This document shows, piece after piece, positions 45,999-55,019 of a DNA stretch of 64,000 nucleotides. Source of the DNA: Desulfosporosinus lacus DSM 15449 (GTDB taxonomy: Bacteria > Bacillota > Desulfitobacteriia > Desulfitobacteriales > Desulfitobacteriaceae); assembly GCF_900129935.1 (NCBI RefSeq), contig NZ_FQXJ01000005.1:248001-312000 (forward strand). The letters run 5' to 3'. Both the position numbers and the translations under genes were made by a program. Every line of letters starts with the position of its first letter. Positions within the stretch are counted from its first letter, which is position 1. Under the pieces are notes generated by a model that was not told the DNA's origin, searched no databases, and saw nothing but the letters and a program-made list of their open reading frames with translations.

Positions 45999-46163
45999 GT
46001 GATCCTAAATTACCGAGTTGAAGTATGTCGCAAATGTTACTTTAAACGAACTCATAAATGCTCAATTACGGATTATTATATTCAGAATTCGTCGTTTGCT
46101 TTTGCTAAACCAGGTGGGGAATGCGTTAAATTCAAACCTATCCCCTGGTTACCACAACTTTAG
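45999..46163 (+). CDS. 54-aa Cys-rich small protein after uvrC
   Basis: A short ORF starting with GTG, 17 nt after the uvrC stop, with AAGGGAG about 10 nt before it. The product has CRKC near residues 10-13 and further Cys at 21 and 42, basic in its N-terminal half and Pro/aromatic at the end. It may bind zinc or an iron-sulfur cluster. A strong terminator follows 24 nt later, which supports an expressed unit. Family unknown. Confidence 0.55.
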   Translation: MILNYRVEVCRKCYFKRTHKCSITDYYIQNSSFAFAKPGGECVKFKPIPWLPQL

Positions 46164-46187
46164 AACAATTTTTGAAAGTAATAATAC

Positions 46188-46229
46188 AAAAAGGTCCAGC
46201 AAGAACTCAAATTCTTGCTGGACCTTTTT
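46188..46229. terminator. Bidirectional terminator
   Basis: A perfect 18-bp stem (46188-46205 with 46212-46229) with a 6-nt loop and T/A runs on both arms, between the uvrC unit and the convergent NlpC/P60 gene. Confidence 0.9.
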
Positions 46230-46259
46230 GTACTGTCCTAGTTTCCCTTAACAGGTAAA

Positions 46260-47063
46260 CTAGTTGACTCGACGTGCCCCCAGATAACGGCTTGAATAAT
46301 AACCATCACTAAGGCTTGTTGTACGCACACCACTGTTGGACGCATGTACGAAATTTCCACCGCCGATATAAATGCCAACATGGGACGGTCCCTTTGCATA
46401 CGTCGTGAAGAATACCAAATCACCCGTTTGCAGTTGATCTTTCTTTATAGATGACCCCACATTAAATTGCTCTTGAGATGTCCTTGGCAAGGATATGCCT
46501 GAACCCTTGAAAACATACTGAGTGTATCCCGAACAATCAAAGCCACTCTTGCTAGTTCCTCCAAAGACATAAGGTACACCTTTTAGACTTAGAGCATTAC
46601 TCACAAGAGTAGGGCTACTGGATCTAGATACCTGTTGTTTAGGCGGTTCTGTTGCCACTTCAACTTTTCCTTGCACTGCGGCTACAACTTGAACAGGTTC
46701 TGGCACTTTTTTAGCAGTCTGTACCTTTATTGTTTGTAAATCATTGCTTGGTTGAGTTGTTTTCTCAGCAACAGCAACTGCTACTGGCTCGCTCGGTATA
46801 GATACAGATTCTTCAGGTATGGAAGCACTTTCCACACTGACATTGGTGATCGGGCTTGCGACCCATTGCATTTGCTTGCGTACTGTCTGCGTATAACTTT
46901 CTGCCGATAAACTATCAGCAACGAGCAACGAGGGCTTCATAGGAGCACGACTTATCGTCGTACTGGGTTGAGCTGACGTTAAAGTAGGAAGGCTGCTTGC
47001 TAAAAGCAGGCCTGACAAAGCAACGCTTCCCAACCACTTACACGTAGAAGAGGAAACCGCCAA
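46260..47063 (-). CDS. NlpC/P60 (C40) cell-wall hydrolase
   Basis: A 267-residue secreted peptidoglycan endopeptidase. A signal peptide (WLGSVALSGLLLASSLPTLT) is followed by a Pro/Val/Glu-rich linker, then the C40 domain from about 160: catalytic Cys in DCSG, His in SHVGIYIG, and a second His in FVHASN. It cleaves peptide cross-links in the wall. The TTG start at 47063 has AAGGTGG five bases before it. Its leader is a c-di-AMP riboswitch, so the wall hydrolase responds to that messenger. Confidence 0.9.
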   Translation of the reverse strand: MAVSSSTCKWLGSVALSGLLLASSLPTLTSAQPSTTISRAPMKPSLLVADSLSAESYTQTVRKQMQWVASPITNVSVESASIPEESVSIPSEPVAVAVAEKTTQPSNDLQTIKVQTAKKVPEPVQVVAAVQGKVEVATEPPKQQVSRSSSPTLVSNALSLKGVPYVFGGTSKSGFDCSGYTQYVFKGSGISLPRTSQEQFNVGSSIKKDQLQTGDLVFFTTYAKGPSHVGIYIGGGNFVHASNSGVRTTSLSDGYYSSRYLGARRVN

Positions 47064-47079
47064 GAAAAAATCCACCTTT

Positions 47080-47205
47080 CTTAGCTTGCGAGGTTAGTTG
47101 ACGGATTCGGGCAGCAGGTGTAAGCCCTACACGTGAATCGTCCACGTGATTCACCCCAATAATAATCCCCCGCTCCAAAGTACAGGATTTGGATTCAGCT
47201 TTTAC
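47080..47205 (-). promoter_or_regulatory. c-di-AMP riboswitch (ydaO-yuaA class)
   Basis: The leader of the wall hydrolase carries the recognisable ydaO conserved pieces in order on the minus strand: GGAGCGGGGGA, TGGGGTGAATC, an internal ACGTG hairpin, TAGGG, CTGCCCGAATCCGTCAACTA and ACCTCGCAAGC. This class binds c-di-AMP and usually turns off cell-wall hydrolase and osmolyte genes. It ends about 20 nt before the start codon. The rest of 47206-47592 holds the terminator at 47535-47560 and no convincing gene. Confidence 0.85.
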
Positions 47206-47534
47206 TATAATTAATACTATTCGAGACAAACCTAAAATGTCCTGCAAAATTCCTAAGGGAAAAAATTCCTCTCTGCGGAAAAATATCTATTCCAGTTATT
47301 ATATGTTGAATTAATCTAAGACCTCAATCAGATAAAGATAAAGATAAAGGGGTTAGTCTATCCAGCAGACGATAAAAATGCCTGTAATCACTATATGAAT
47401 GGTCTCACTCAAATCCCTACAACAGTGTATCCCAATTCAAATCTGCCATCCAACCAATGTTTACCTAAGAAGGCTATTTTTGGGTACATCGGCCAAGAAG
47501 TATATTTTCCTTAAGTAAAAATGTAGACACAAAG

Positions 47535-47560
47535 AAAAAAGACCTCATTAGAGGCCCTTT
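47535..47560 (-). terminator. Terminator below the UPF0210 gene
   Basis: GGCCTC pairs with GAGGTC (one G:U on the minus strand) with a 4-nt loop, extended by A/T pairs and followed by a U run, 33 nt after the stop at 47593. Confidence 0.7.
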
Positions 47561-47592
47561 AACTTTATGAATATTTTGCAACAAATTTCGAT

Positions 47593-48960
47593 TTAGTTAG
47601 TAAGGCTTATAATTGGTGCAGGAATCCGACCTCCGCGATGCACAAACAATTTTGAAGAATAGGGATGTACGGCTATAACAGGTGCTCCTCCCAAAAGTCC
47701 TCCAAATTCTACTCGGTCGCCAGCTTTTTTACCAATCGCAGGAATCACTCGCACTGCGGTAGTTTTCTTATTAATCATCCCTATGGCCGCCTCATCTGCT
47801 ATGATGGCCGAAACCGTTTCTGCGCTGACGTCACCCGGCAACGCAATCATATCCAAACCGACTGAACAGACACAGGTCATTGCTTCCAACTTATCCAGGG
47901 TCAAAGCCCCTTCTTCAACAGCCCTTACCATTCCTGCATCCTCCGAAACAGGTATAAAAGCGCCGCTTAACCCTCCAACATGAGACGAGGCCATCGCTCC
48001 CCCTTTTTTAACTGCATCATTGAGCAGAGCTAAGGCTGCGGTGGTTCCATGGGTTCCACATCGTTCAAGACCCATATTCTCAAGTATTTCTGCTACACTG
48101 TCCCCAATTGCGGGAGTAGGGGCTAAGGAAAGATCTATAATTCCAAACGGAACATCTAAAGCCTTTGATGCCGCACGCGCTATTAACTCTCCCATACGGG
48201 TAATTTTGAAGGCAGTTTGTTTTATCAAATTTGACAGTTCACTAAAATCTGCCTCAGGATATTTTTTTACAACCTTTGCGACAACCCCTGGGCCACTGAC
48301 ACCAACGTTAATAACTGTATCTGGTTCGCCTACACCATGGAAAGCACCCGCCATGAAAGGGTTATCTTCTGGGGCATTACAAAATACCACCAACTTAGCG
48401 GCCGCAATCCCGTCATTGTCTGCAGTGAGTTGAGCAGACTTTAGAATTACATTGCCCATTTTAAGCACCGCATCCATGTTAATTCCAGCTTTTGTTGTTC
48501 CGATATTCACTGAAGAACAGACAAATTCCGTCTCACTAAGTGCTTGTGGTATAGCATCTATAAGTGCCAAATCTCCTGAAGTAAACCCTTTTTGAACTAG
48601 TGCAGAAAAACCGCCTACGAAATTAATTCCAATCTCACGGGCAGCCCGGTTCAATGTCTTAGCAATCCGTACCATTTCATCTACATTCATTTGGGCTGCT
48701 GCGATCGCTATGGGGGTAACAGAAACCCGTTTATTTATAATGGGAATCCCATAACGTGCCGAGATTTGCTCGCCAACTTCAACTAATCTCCCTGCATTTT
48801 TGGTAATCTTATCATAGATTTTCTTTTCCATCTTGCCAATATCATCGGAGCTGCAATCAAGCAGACTAATTCCCATTGTAATAGTCCGAATATCAAGGTT
48901 TTCCTTATGGATCATATTAATTGTTTGTTGTATTTCTTCTCGTGCGAATGTGATTGTCAT
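47593..48960 (-). CDS. UPF0210/PFL (DUF711) family protein
   Basis: A 455-residue protein of the widespread DUF711/UPF0210 family, which has a fold related to pyruvate-formate lyase but no glycyl radical or characterised activity. Family blocks include [13 protein letters not shown] near 29-41 and [19 protein letters not shown]. Conserved [13 protein letters not shown] is near the nucleotide-like site. It is coupled to the ACT protein above it, the common arrangement (UPF0237 with UPF0210). The ATG follows GGAGGTAAGTC. Confidence 0.93.
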   Translation of the reverse strand: MTITFAREEIQQTINMIHKENLDIRTITMGISLLDCSSDDIGKMEKKIYDKITKNAGRLVEVGEQISARYGIPIINKRVSVTPIAIAAAQMNVDEMVRIAKTLNRAAREIGINFVGGFSALVQKGFTSGDLALIDAIPQALSETEFVCSSVNIGTTKAGINMDAVLKMGNVILKSAQLTADNDGIAAAKLVVFCNAPEDNPFMAGAFHGVGEPDTVINVGVSGPGVVAKVVKKYPEADFSELSNLIKQTAFKITRMGELIARAASKALDVPFGIIDLSLAPTPAIGDSVAEILENMGLERCGTHGTTAALALLNDAVKKGGAMASSHVGGLSGAFIPVSEDAGMVRAVEEGALTLDKLEAMTCVCSVGLDMIALPGDVSAETVSAIIADEAAIGMINKKTTAVRVIPAIGKKAGDRVEFGGLLGGAPVIAVHPYSSKLFVHRGGRIPAPIISLTN

Positions 48961-49012
48961 GACTTACCTCCACTATTCACTTAACTCCATCTGTCTGATT
49001 TTACACTACTAA

Positions 49013-49306
49013 TTAGATACGGTGCATAAACTTAAAAACATCTTCGTGTTGAACCTTTACCTGTAACCCTTTGTTGTCTCCCTCTTGTTCCAAGGTGCTT
49101 GCTAATACGTCAAGCTTTAATGTAGATGGCTCTAAGTCGACGACCATGATCATTGTGAAAAATTCATTTAATATTGTCTGACTAATATCTAGAATATTTA
49201 CGTGATATTCAGCAAGACGCCCGGAGACCCAAGCAATAATTCCAATCTGATCACGCCCTATTACGGTTATAATTGCATGGTTAGATTCTTCTCGTGGCAT
49301 AGTCAT
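49013..49306 (-). CDS. ACT-domain protein (UPF0237)
   Basis: A 97-residue protein with two tandem ACT folds in a single chain (HAIITVIGRDQIGIIAWVSG, then a second half). ACT domains bind amino acids and regulate nearby enzymes. The start is ATG at 49306 (MTMPREE), with GGGAGGAAGAACC before it. Paired with the UPF0210 gene 52 nt below. Ligand unknown. Confidence 0.93.
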   Translation of the reverse strand: MTMPREESNHAIITVIGRDQIGIIAWVSGRLAEYHVNILDISQTILNEFFTMIMVVDLEPSTLKLDVLASTLEQEGDNKGLQVKVQHEDVFKFMHRI

Positions 49307-49488
49307 GGTTCTTCCTCCCTTTATCGGCAATGTATCTATTATGGGGATTAGACTAACATATTTACCTAGTATACTCAAGCCCCATTCAAGTTTTATGTTT
49401 ATTAATGTATAACTGAAAATGACTAAAACCGTAAGTTTTGACTAAATATAGATTCGAATTGAGATAAATGGTTCTTTTAAGGTACTAA

Positions 49489-49515
49489 AAAAGAGAGCTC
49501 ACCGAGCTCTCTTTT
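49489..49515. terminator. Bidirectional terminator after the HesB-like gene
   Basis: AAAAGAGAGCTC pairs with GAGCTCTCTTTT (12 bp) with a 3-nt loop; T on both outer sides, 9 nt below the HesB-like stop. Confidence 0.9.
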
Positions 49516-49524
49516 ACCGAACAA

Positions 49525-49851
49525 TTACGAACAGCTTCCACCGCAACTATCTCCACAACCACCACCGGACTTCGCCGTTCGAATTTCGAATCCACCACCA
49601 TTGTTAGATTCAATAAAATCGACGACTGCCCCTTCTAAGTGGGTGGTAAGTTTTTTATCCGTTAGAATAGAAACACCATGCTCAACATCAAGAACATCTT
49701 CATCCGTTTTTGACTCTTCCAGAGTCATGCCGAAATTCGGCCCACCTCAGCCAATACCTACAAGATAAAGGCGAAGAAATGCATTTTCTTTATTTTGATT
49801 CTTAAGCACTTCTTTAACTTTCTGGGCAGCTATTTCAGTAATATTAACCAT
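49525..49851 (-). CDS. HesB/IscA-like protein with in-frame UGA, probable selenoprotein
   Basis: Reading through one TGA at 49747-49749 gives a 108-residue A-type carrier (IscA/HesB family): MVNITEIAAQKVKEVLKN at the start, VGIGUGGPNFGMTL where U35 replaces the first ligand Cys of the family, and a Cys-rich end (GGGCGDSCGGSCS) holding the other ligands. The ATG follows AAAGGAG, so the complete gene is intact, and ordinary ORF callers keep only the part after the TGA. A SECIS-like hairpin sits at the right distance. HesB-like selenoproteins are known from anaerobes. A sequencing error or pseudogene is possible. Role: iron-sulfur or selenium-related redox, inferred. Confidence 0.75.
49711..49741 (-). 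promoter_or_regulatory. Candidate bacterial SECIS element
   Basis: Within the coding region after the UGA (minus strand), TGACTC pairs with GAGTCA around a UGGAA loop (49711-49727), and a GCCGAA/TTCGGC palindrome lies between it and the UGA (49729-49741). The loop G residues are 27-28 nt after the UGA, within the 16-37 nt range reported for bacterial SECIS elements. Confidence 0.55.
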
Positions 49852-49943
49852 TATCTTCACTCCTTTTTGATCCAATTAATTCTTAATATACCATACTTCT
49901 AGTTTTTTTTAAAGTATCGCATAAATATAACTCTTATTGATTA

Positions 49944-50183
49944 TTATACTTCTTTGCCGTCTCCATTTGGTTCAAAATCTTTCCAAAGACGACGCACTTC
50001 AACTTCAATACTCGCCGGAAGATCCTGGGATAATTCTTGCCATTGTCTTAGTTCCCCTTGAATCGTTTGTACCCAATTTTGCTCTTTTGGCCAGACAATA
50101 AAGGTTTTCGGTTCTGGAACTAATAAAGTTCGAACGAGTCCCATAAAAACAAGGAGAGTTAACAGTCGCCAAAACCAACGCAT
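49944..50183 (-). CDS. Small membrane-anchored protein (79 aa)
   Basis: One N-terminal membrane helix (FWRLLTLLVFMGLVRTLL) and a polar tail with Gln/Trp (GELRQWQELSQDL). GAAAGGATG lies about 12 nt before the ATG, a long spacing. No family recognised; it may be co-transcribed with the HD hydrolase 24 nt upstream. Confidence 0.58.
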   Translation of the reverse strand: MRWFWRLLTLLVFMGLVRTLLVPEPKTFIVWPKEQNWVQTIQGELRQWQELSQDLPASIEVEVRRLWKDFEPNGDGKEV

Positions 50184-50207
50184 TATTTTGATTCATCCTT
50201 TCAAGCT

Positions 50208-50837
50208 TTATATAGTGTCAGCTTGTCCAGAATTAGATAATTTAAGTCTTTCGGCACGTAATTGTTGCCAAAATCCTTCCATATAAAGAAATAATGGATC
50301 AAAATATGCTTTAGCAGACTGTGTGAACAAGTGATCTCTGTAGCTGCAGATTCTATCATGGTAAAATTTCTCACAGGAGTTTTCTCCTACTAAAGTCCAC
50401 CCTTGGACTCCAGCCCAAGTAAACAAACGTCCCAACCCAATTGCACCTACAAAATCTAATTTATCAGCATCATACAGAATCTTGGCTTCAAGGGTCTTCG
50501 GTTCATGCCCCGCCTCCCGGGAATGAGAAATAATTGCTTCTTTAACTTGTTTGACTATCCCCTCAGAATAACCGTTTTTTTGCAAAATATTTACAGCTAA
50601 CCCAGCACTGCTTTCTGCGTGAGTTTTTTCCACTGCACCAGAACGACCAATATCATGGAGAAGTGCAGCCAATTCAATGACAATTATATCTGCGCCTTCT
50701 TCCAGAGCCAGTTTTCTGCCCCACTCTCTAACTCTTAAAGCATGTTCTAAATCATGGGCACGATCTTTCCGAGCGTAGAATCCTTGCGCAACTTGAATAA
50801 TCTGTTGCAAGGCATCTTGTGATAAAACATAAGTCAT
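50208..50837 (-). CDS. HD-domain phosphohydrolase
   Basis: A 209-residue HD-superfamily metal-dependent phosphohydrolase of the YedJ-like group. Ligands are H in HDLEHALRV, the HD pair in LLHDIGRSG, and the later D in LYDADKLDF. Family substrates include nucleotides. The ATG at 50837 follows GGGGGTTATAAAA. Not a full HD-GYP protein. Confidence 0.88.
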   Translation of the reverse strand: MTYVLSQDALQQIIQVAQGFYARKDRAHDLEHALRVREWGRKLALEEGADIIVIELAALLHDIGRSGAVEKTHAESSAGLAVNILQKNGYSEGIVKQVKEAIISHSREAGHEPKTLEAKILYDADKLDFVGAIGLGRLFTWAGVQGWTLVGENSCEKFYHDRICSYRDHLFTQSAKAYFDPLFLYMEGFWQQLRAERLKLSNSGQADTI

Positions 50838-51070
50838 TTTTATAACCCCCATTCCAGAGGATGAACACCATTTACACTTGATGGAAAGGTACAATACTTT
50901 AAAATTATCTTATTCCGCGATTCTTGCCTTGTCAAGTTTTCCAATTATGGAAATTAGCAATTATATTTCTCAACTTAAGTCTATAGGGATATTAATTATA
51001 TATCTCTGTAATTATGCTATAATTAGCGAAGAATCCAGTTGGATCTATTCATATGCTCAAAGGAGTGCTT

Positions 51071-51811
51071 ATGCGCAAACGATCATCATCAAAAATTATC
51101 ATTTCACTTGGAATAGTCCTGGTTATTGCTATAACAGTTTTCTATACTTTACAAAGTAATTCCACGTTTTCCTTTACATCTGAATTTGAACAAACCCTAT
51201 CCCCAACTGAACCAGAAGAAATACCTGCCGCGCCTGAGAAAAGCCTTGATTCTTCATCTGAACCTCAAGATAAGGAGCTCTCCCGAACCTCAGCTCTGCT
51301 CTCAGTCCATATATCAGATTCCCAAGCACTTATTCTCTACGAACAGGGGCTTAAGCTTTATTACCAACGCCAATTCCCTGAAGCACTTGATCTTTTCAAT
51401 CAGGCCTTACAAATTGATGATCATTGTTATGAAGCACTAAATGCCAAAGGAGCTGCTCTCGCTTTTCAGGGACACCATAATCAAGGGCTTGCCCTTATTA
51501 AGCAAGCCCTTGATTTAAATCCTTCGTTTGTCTATGCACATTTTAATCAAGGACTGGCCTATGAACTGGCAGATCGCTGGGATGAATCAATCGCATCCTA
51601 TCAAAAGGCTCTGCAACTAGACGATCAAGATACATGGAGCTATTATGGCATTGCCAGCATTTACGGTCGTCAAGGTAATGTTGACAAAGTCCTGGAATAT
51701 CTGAAACTTGCGATCGCTCTTGATACCGATGTCAAGGAAGTCGCCCGTAATGAACAGGACTTTCTCCCCGTTCGTAGTGATCCTCGCTTTCAAACCTTGG
51801 TCAAACCCTAA
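51071..51811 (+). CDS. Membrane-anchored TPR protein
   Basis: A 246-residue protein from the ATG at 51071 (AAAGGAG before it): one membrane helix near 10-29 (ISLGIVLVIAITVFYTLQ), a Pro/Glu/Ser linker, and three or four TPRs (YQRQFPEALDLFNQAL; GHHNQGLALIKQALDLNPSF; ADRWDESIASYQKALQL). Extracytoplasmic scaffold. It converges with pepF, 1 nt apart. Partner unknown. Confidence 0.78.
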   Translation: MRKRSSSKIIISLGIVLVIAITVFYTLQSNSTFSFTSEFEQTLSPTEPEEIPAAPEKSLDSSSEPQDKELSRTSALLSVHISDSQALILYEQGLKLYYQRQFPEALDLFNQALQIDDHCYEALNAKGAALAFQGHHNQGLALIKQALDLNPSFVYAHFNQGLAYELADRWDESIASYQKALQLDDQDTWSYYGIASIYGRQGNVDKVLEYLKLAIALDTDVKEVARNEQDFLPVRSDPRFQTLVKP

Positions 51812-51812
51812 T

Positions 51813-53615
51813 TTACTTTAGGAGTTTCTCCAATTGATCTACAAGTTCCGCAAAAACCTGAAGAGCATTCCCTACAGGTGCAGGGGTCTCCATATCCACG
51901 CCCGCTTTTCGCAGTAATTCGATTGGATAATCCGAACTTCCACCGCTTAAGAACTCTAAATACCGAGTCACGGCCGGTTGACCCTCCTCCAATATCGCCC
52001 GTGCAAAGGCAATTGCCGCCGAGAAACCTGTTGCATATTTATATACATAAAAAGCGTTATAAAAATGAGGTATACGTGCCCATTCTAAGGCAATTTCCGG
52101 ATCAAGGACGACATCCTTTCCATAATAGACTGAATTTAAATCACGATACATTTCAGAGAGATTATCCGCGGTTAAGGCACCGCCTTGCTCAACAACTAAG
52201 TGAACTTTTTTTTCAAATTCCGCAAACATAGTTTGTCTGAAGATAGTACCTCGGAATTGCTCCAGATAATGGTTCACTAAATATGCCAGAATTTTAGGGT
52301 CTGTTGTTTTTTTCAAGAGATGTTCCATAATTAATGATTCATTCAACGTCGATGCAACCTCAGCGACAAAGATTTTATATCCAGCGTAAAGATGAGGTTG
52401 TTTCCGATTAGATAAATAAGTATGTAATGAATGTCCCATCTCATGAGCAAGGGTAAACATAGAATCAAGTGTATCTTGATGATTTAGTAACACATATGGA
52501 TGCGCACGATATGTACCCCAAGAATATGCTCCACTCGTTTTCCCTTCATTTTCATAAACATCAATCCAACTCTTTGAAAATCCTTCTTCAAGAATACTGA
52601 TATACTCTTCCCCTAAAGGCCTTAATCCTTCAATGACCATATTTTTTGCTTCTTCATAGGTTATCTTCATGTTCGTTTCTGGGACGATGGGGACATAAAT
52701 ATCATACATATGTAATTCACTAAGCTTCAAGGCTTTTTTGCGCAATTGAATATATCTGTGCATATGAGGCAAAAACTCATGAACTGTATTAATCAAGGAA
52801 TCATAAACATTTAAAGGAACGAGGTCATCATCTAAAGAAGCTTGAAGGGCTGAGGGGTAGTGTCTGGCTTTAGCAAAAAAGACGTCTGACTTTATGCTGG
52901 AGTTCAAGGTAGCTGCCCAGGTATTTCTTTGCTTCTCATACGTACCATAGAGCGTCTTGAAAGCAGCCTTGCGCACTTCCTGCTTTTGACTTTCCATAAA
53001 CTGAATAAAATTACCTTTTGTTAATTCGATCTCTTGGCCAGATTCATCCATAATATTCGGAAATTTAAGGTCCGCATTATTAGCCATAGAAAAGATAGCC
53101 CCCGGGGCCTCTGCCAATTCACCAACTTCAGCTAATAATCTTTCTTCAGCCGAACTAAGAATATGTTCTTTCTTGCGAAGAATATCATCCAGCGCATGAT
53201 TATAAAGTTCCATTTTTGTGGACGTTGCGCGGAATTCTTTCAGTTTCCCTTCTGGCATGGCCAACAATTCAGGAACTACGAAAGATGCCGCACTGCTTAC
53301 CTTAACGGCGAGAGCACCCGCTCGATCTGTTAAAGCCTGATAGTTAGCAATTCTATTGTCCTCATCACGCCTCATACGCGCGTATGCATATACTTCTTCT
53401 ATACGAAGACTTAAATCATCCATCCACTCAAAACACGAGATTAACATATCCGCATTATCGGCTAAATGCCCTTCAAATTTCTTTCCTTCTTCCAATAGTT
53501 TTTCGACATGAGAATACTCTGCCTCCCACTGATTATTATCGGAAAAAACGTCTTCCAAATGCCACTTATTAGCTTCTGGAATTTCTGCTCTAGTCTTTAG
53601 TTTTTGCTGATCCAC
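51813..53615 (-). CDS. pepF: Oligoendopeptidase F (M3 family)
   Basis: A 600-residue zinc metallopeptidase that degrades short peptides of about 6-18 residues. The HExxH metal site HEMGHSLH is near residue 390. It starts with GTG after a G-run. Cytosolic; in a peptide-importing organism it processes what the Opp system brings in, though the two are not linked here. Length and features match PepF. Confidence 0.95.
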   Translation of the reverse strand: MDQQKLKTRAEIPEANKWHLEDVFSDNNQWEAEYSHVEKLLEEGKKFEGHLADNADMLISCFEWMDDLSLRIEEVYAYARMRRDEDNRIANYQALTDRAGALAVKVSSAASFVVPELLAMPEGKLKEFRATSTKMELYNHALDDILRKKEHILSSAEERLLAEVGELAEAPGAIFSMANNADLKFPNIMDESGQEIELTKGNFIQFMESQKQEVRKAAFKTLYGTYEKQRNTWAATLNSSIKSDVFFAKARHYPSALQASLDDDLVPLNVYDSLINTVHEFLPHMHRYIQLRKKALKLSELHMYDIYVPIVPETNMKITYEEAKNMVIEGLRPLGEEYISILEEGFSKSWIDVYENEGKTSGAYSWGTYRAHPYVLLNHQDTLDSMFTLAHEMGHSLHTYLSNRKQPHLYAGYKIFVAEVASTLNESLIMEHLLKKTTDPKILAYLVNHYLEQFRGTIFRQTMFAEFEKKVHLVVEQGGALTADNLSEMYRDLNSVYYGKDVVLDPEIALEWARIPHFYNAFYVYKYATGFSAAIAFARAILEEGQPAVTRYLEFLSGGSSDYPIELLRKAGVDMETPAPVGNALQVFAELVDQLEKLLK

Positions 53616-53652
53616 GAATATTTACCCCCCCGTAATAATTACCTATCTTTTA

Positions 53653-53946
53653 TTATATACATCCTGCTTGTAAATTACTATTTCTTACAAACTTTATAAG
53701 TAATAGGTGTACTCCTATAAAGATTATAACCAAGATACCTATAAACATAGCGAAACAGACAGCGTACGTACCACTGCCTGCTTCACCTTGTCCACTATCC
53801 CCTTGGAAGGTTCCCCAACCTTCCAAGATATATTTTACTCGATCACTGCAACCTATGCAAGTGTGTGATTCTTCTCTTTCGACTATAAACTTGCCGTTAA
53901 TCTCTATCTGTATTATGATAGTAGAAATATATTCAATATTCATCAA
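53653..53946 (-). CDS. Possible small membrane protein with a Cx2C motif
   Basis: An ORF of 97 codons with CIGC near residue 31 and a membrane helix at the C-terminal end (CFAMFIGILVIIFIGVHLLLIKF). Inside, GGAAGGTT/AACCTTCC forms a perfect hairpin. No Shine-Dalgarno is seen before the TTG at 53946 or the ATG next to it, so it may be non-coding or start elsewhere. I cannot assign a family. Confidence 0.35.
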   Translation of the reverse strand: MMNIEYISTIIIQIEINGKFIVEREESHTCIGCSDRVKYILEGWGTFQGDSGQGEAGSGTYAVCFAMFIGILVIIFIGVHLLLIKFVRNSNLQAGCI

Positions 53947-54002
53947 GTATTTACATAATCGACACAGAAATTTCTTAACGCCTTGAAGGCGGGCCGTAAA
54001 AT

Positions 54003-54040
54003 TCCGACTCGTTCCTAAACGGGATGGGACGGATTTTTTT
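54003..54040 (+). terminator. Leader terminator (attenuator candidate) before pheA
   Basis: TCCG/CGGA plus an 8-bp CTCGTTCC/GGGATGGG helix (several G:U) around a 5-nt loop, then seven T. It lies 115 nt before pheA on the same strand, with GC-rich segments on each side (GGCGGG at 53988-53993 against CCCGCC at 54062-54067, and GAAGGCC/GGCCTTC at 54052-54058/54090-54096) that could form alternative structures. No Phe-rich leader peptide or T-box motif was found. Confidence 0.55.
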
Positions 54041-54155
54041 ATACATTCCGAGAAGGCCTTTCCCGCCGACTATGGCTCCAGGGACGCTCGGCCTTCCTTG
54101 GCCAGCAGTTTTATGCTTGCCAAGTTTTTTAATTTAGAGAGGAGACAGATAGGAC

Positions 54156-55019
54156 ATGAAAAAAATTGGCTATTTAGGACCTAAAGGCAGCTTTTCTGAG
54201 GAGGCGATTCATTTATTTATAGCCTCTCAGCCTGAATTAAATGATTCTCTGCCTGAGCTTATCGCATTCCCTACAATCCCGCGATTGCTTTTCGCCTGTA
54301 ATGATAAGGAAATTGACTTGGCTTTTGTTCCTTTAGAGAATTCTACCGAAGGGCAAGTTGGAGTAACTATGGATACACTAGGTCAAACTGAGCACCTTTT
54401 TATCACCAATGAGTTTATCCATTCCATTGACCAATGCCTTTTAGCACACGAACCTATGCCTCTGGAACAAATCGAGCGGGTTTATTCTCACGAACAGGCG
54501 ATTGGGCAATGCCGGGATTTCCTCGAGAATCATCTCCCTAATGCACAACAAATCACTTGCCTGAGCACAGCTGAGGCGACCCATAGAATTTCTTCGATTC
54601 GGGAAAACTGGGCGGCTATAGGTCCGCGCCGAGCTGCACAACTATATAACCTTCACCTTGTACGTGAATGCATTCAAGACGCTACATTAAATGCAACACG
54701 TTTTGTATTGGTTGGTCATAGCCTTGCAGAAATGTCCGACGGCGAAGATAAAACCTCTCTTTTGGTTATTGCAGAAAATACTCCCGGCGCCCTATATCGT
54801 ATTTTAGGCGAATTTGCCAAACGCCATATCAATCTAAGCCGTATTGAATCCCGGCCCTCAAAACGAAAACTGGGAGAGTATGTTTTCTTTGTTGATGTAG
54901 ACGGTTATGTCTTTGCTCCCCCCATTCAAGATGTACTTTGGGCACTTAAGGAAGAACATATTTCCGTTAAACTTCTTGGTTCTTACCCAAAAGCACACCC
55001 GCACGAGAGAATATTTTAA
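54156..55019 (+). CDS. pheA: Prephenate dehydratase
   Basis: A 287-residue enzyme converting prephenate to phenylpyruvate, the committed step to phenylalanine. The N-terminal dehydratase domain (LGPKGSFSEEA near 7-17; NATRFVLVG near 181-189 with the catalytic TRF) is followed by an ACT regulatory domain with LSRIESRPSKR at about 228, which binds Phe. The ATG follows GAGGAG. No chorismate mutase is fused. Upstream is the attenuator-like leader. Confidence 0.95.
   Translation: MKKIGYLGPKGSFSEEAIHLFIASQPELNDSLPELIAFPTIPRLLFACNDKEIDLAFVPLENSTEGQVGVTMDTLGQTEHLFITNEFIHSIDQCLLAHEPMPLEQIERVYSHEQAIGQCRDFLENHLPNAQQITCLSTAEATHRISSIRENWAAIGPRRAAQLYNLHLVRECIQDATLNATRFVLVGHSLAEMSDGEDKTSLLVIAENTPGALYRILGEFAKRHINLSRIESRPSKRKLGEYVFFVDVDGYVFAPPIQDVLWALKEEHISVKLLGSYPKAHPHERIF

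Noticed and set aside
47351..47517. Plus-strand frame with protein-like composition, 39 codons from its ATG
   Set aside because: No ribosome site for the only ATG and no recognised family; possibly a gene remnant.
49525..49728. HesB-like gene as a truncated pseudogene
   Set aside because: The full frame on both sides of the UGA is intact with a start, ribosome site and terminator, so readthrough as Sec explains it better; a sequencing error remains possible.
54001..54040. T-box leader for pheA
   Set aside because: The GGGATGGGACGG segment only faintly resembles the T-box sequence; no specifier or stem I pattern was seen.
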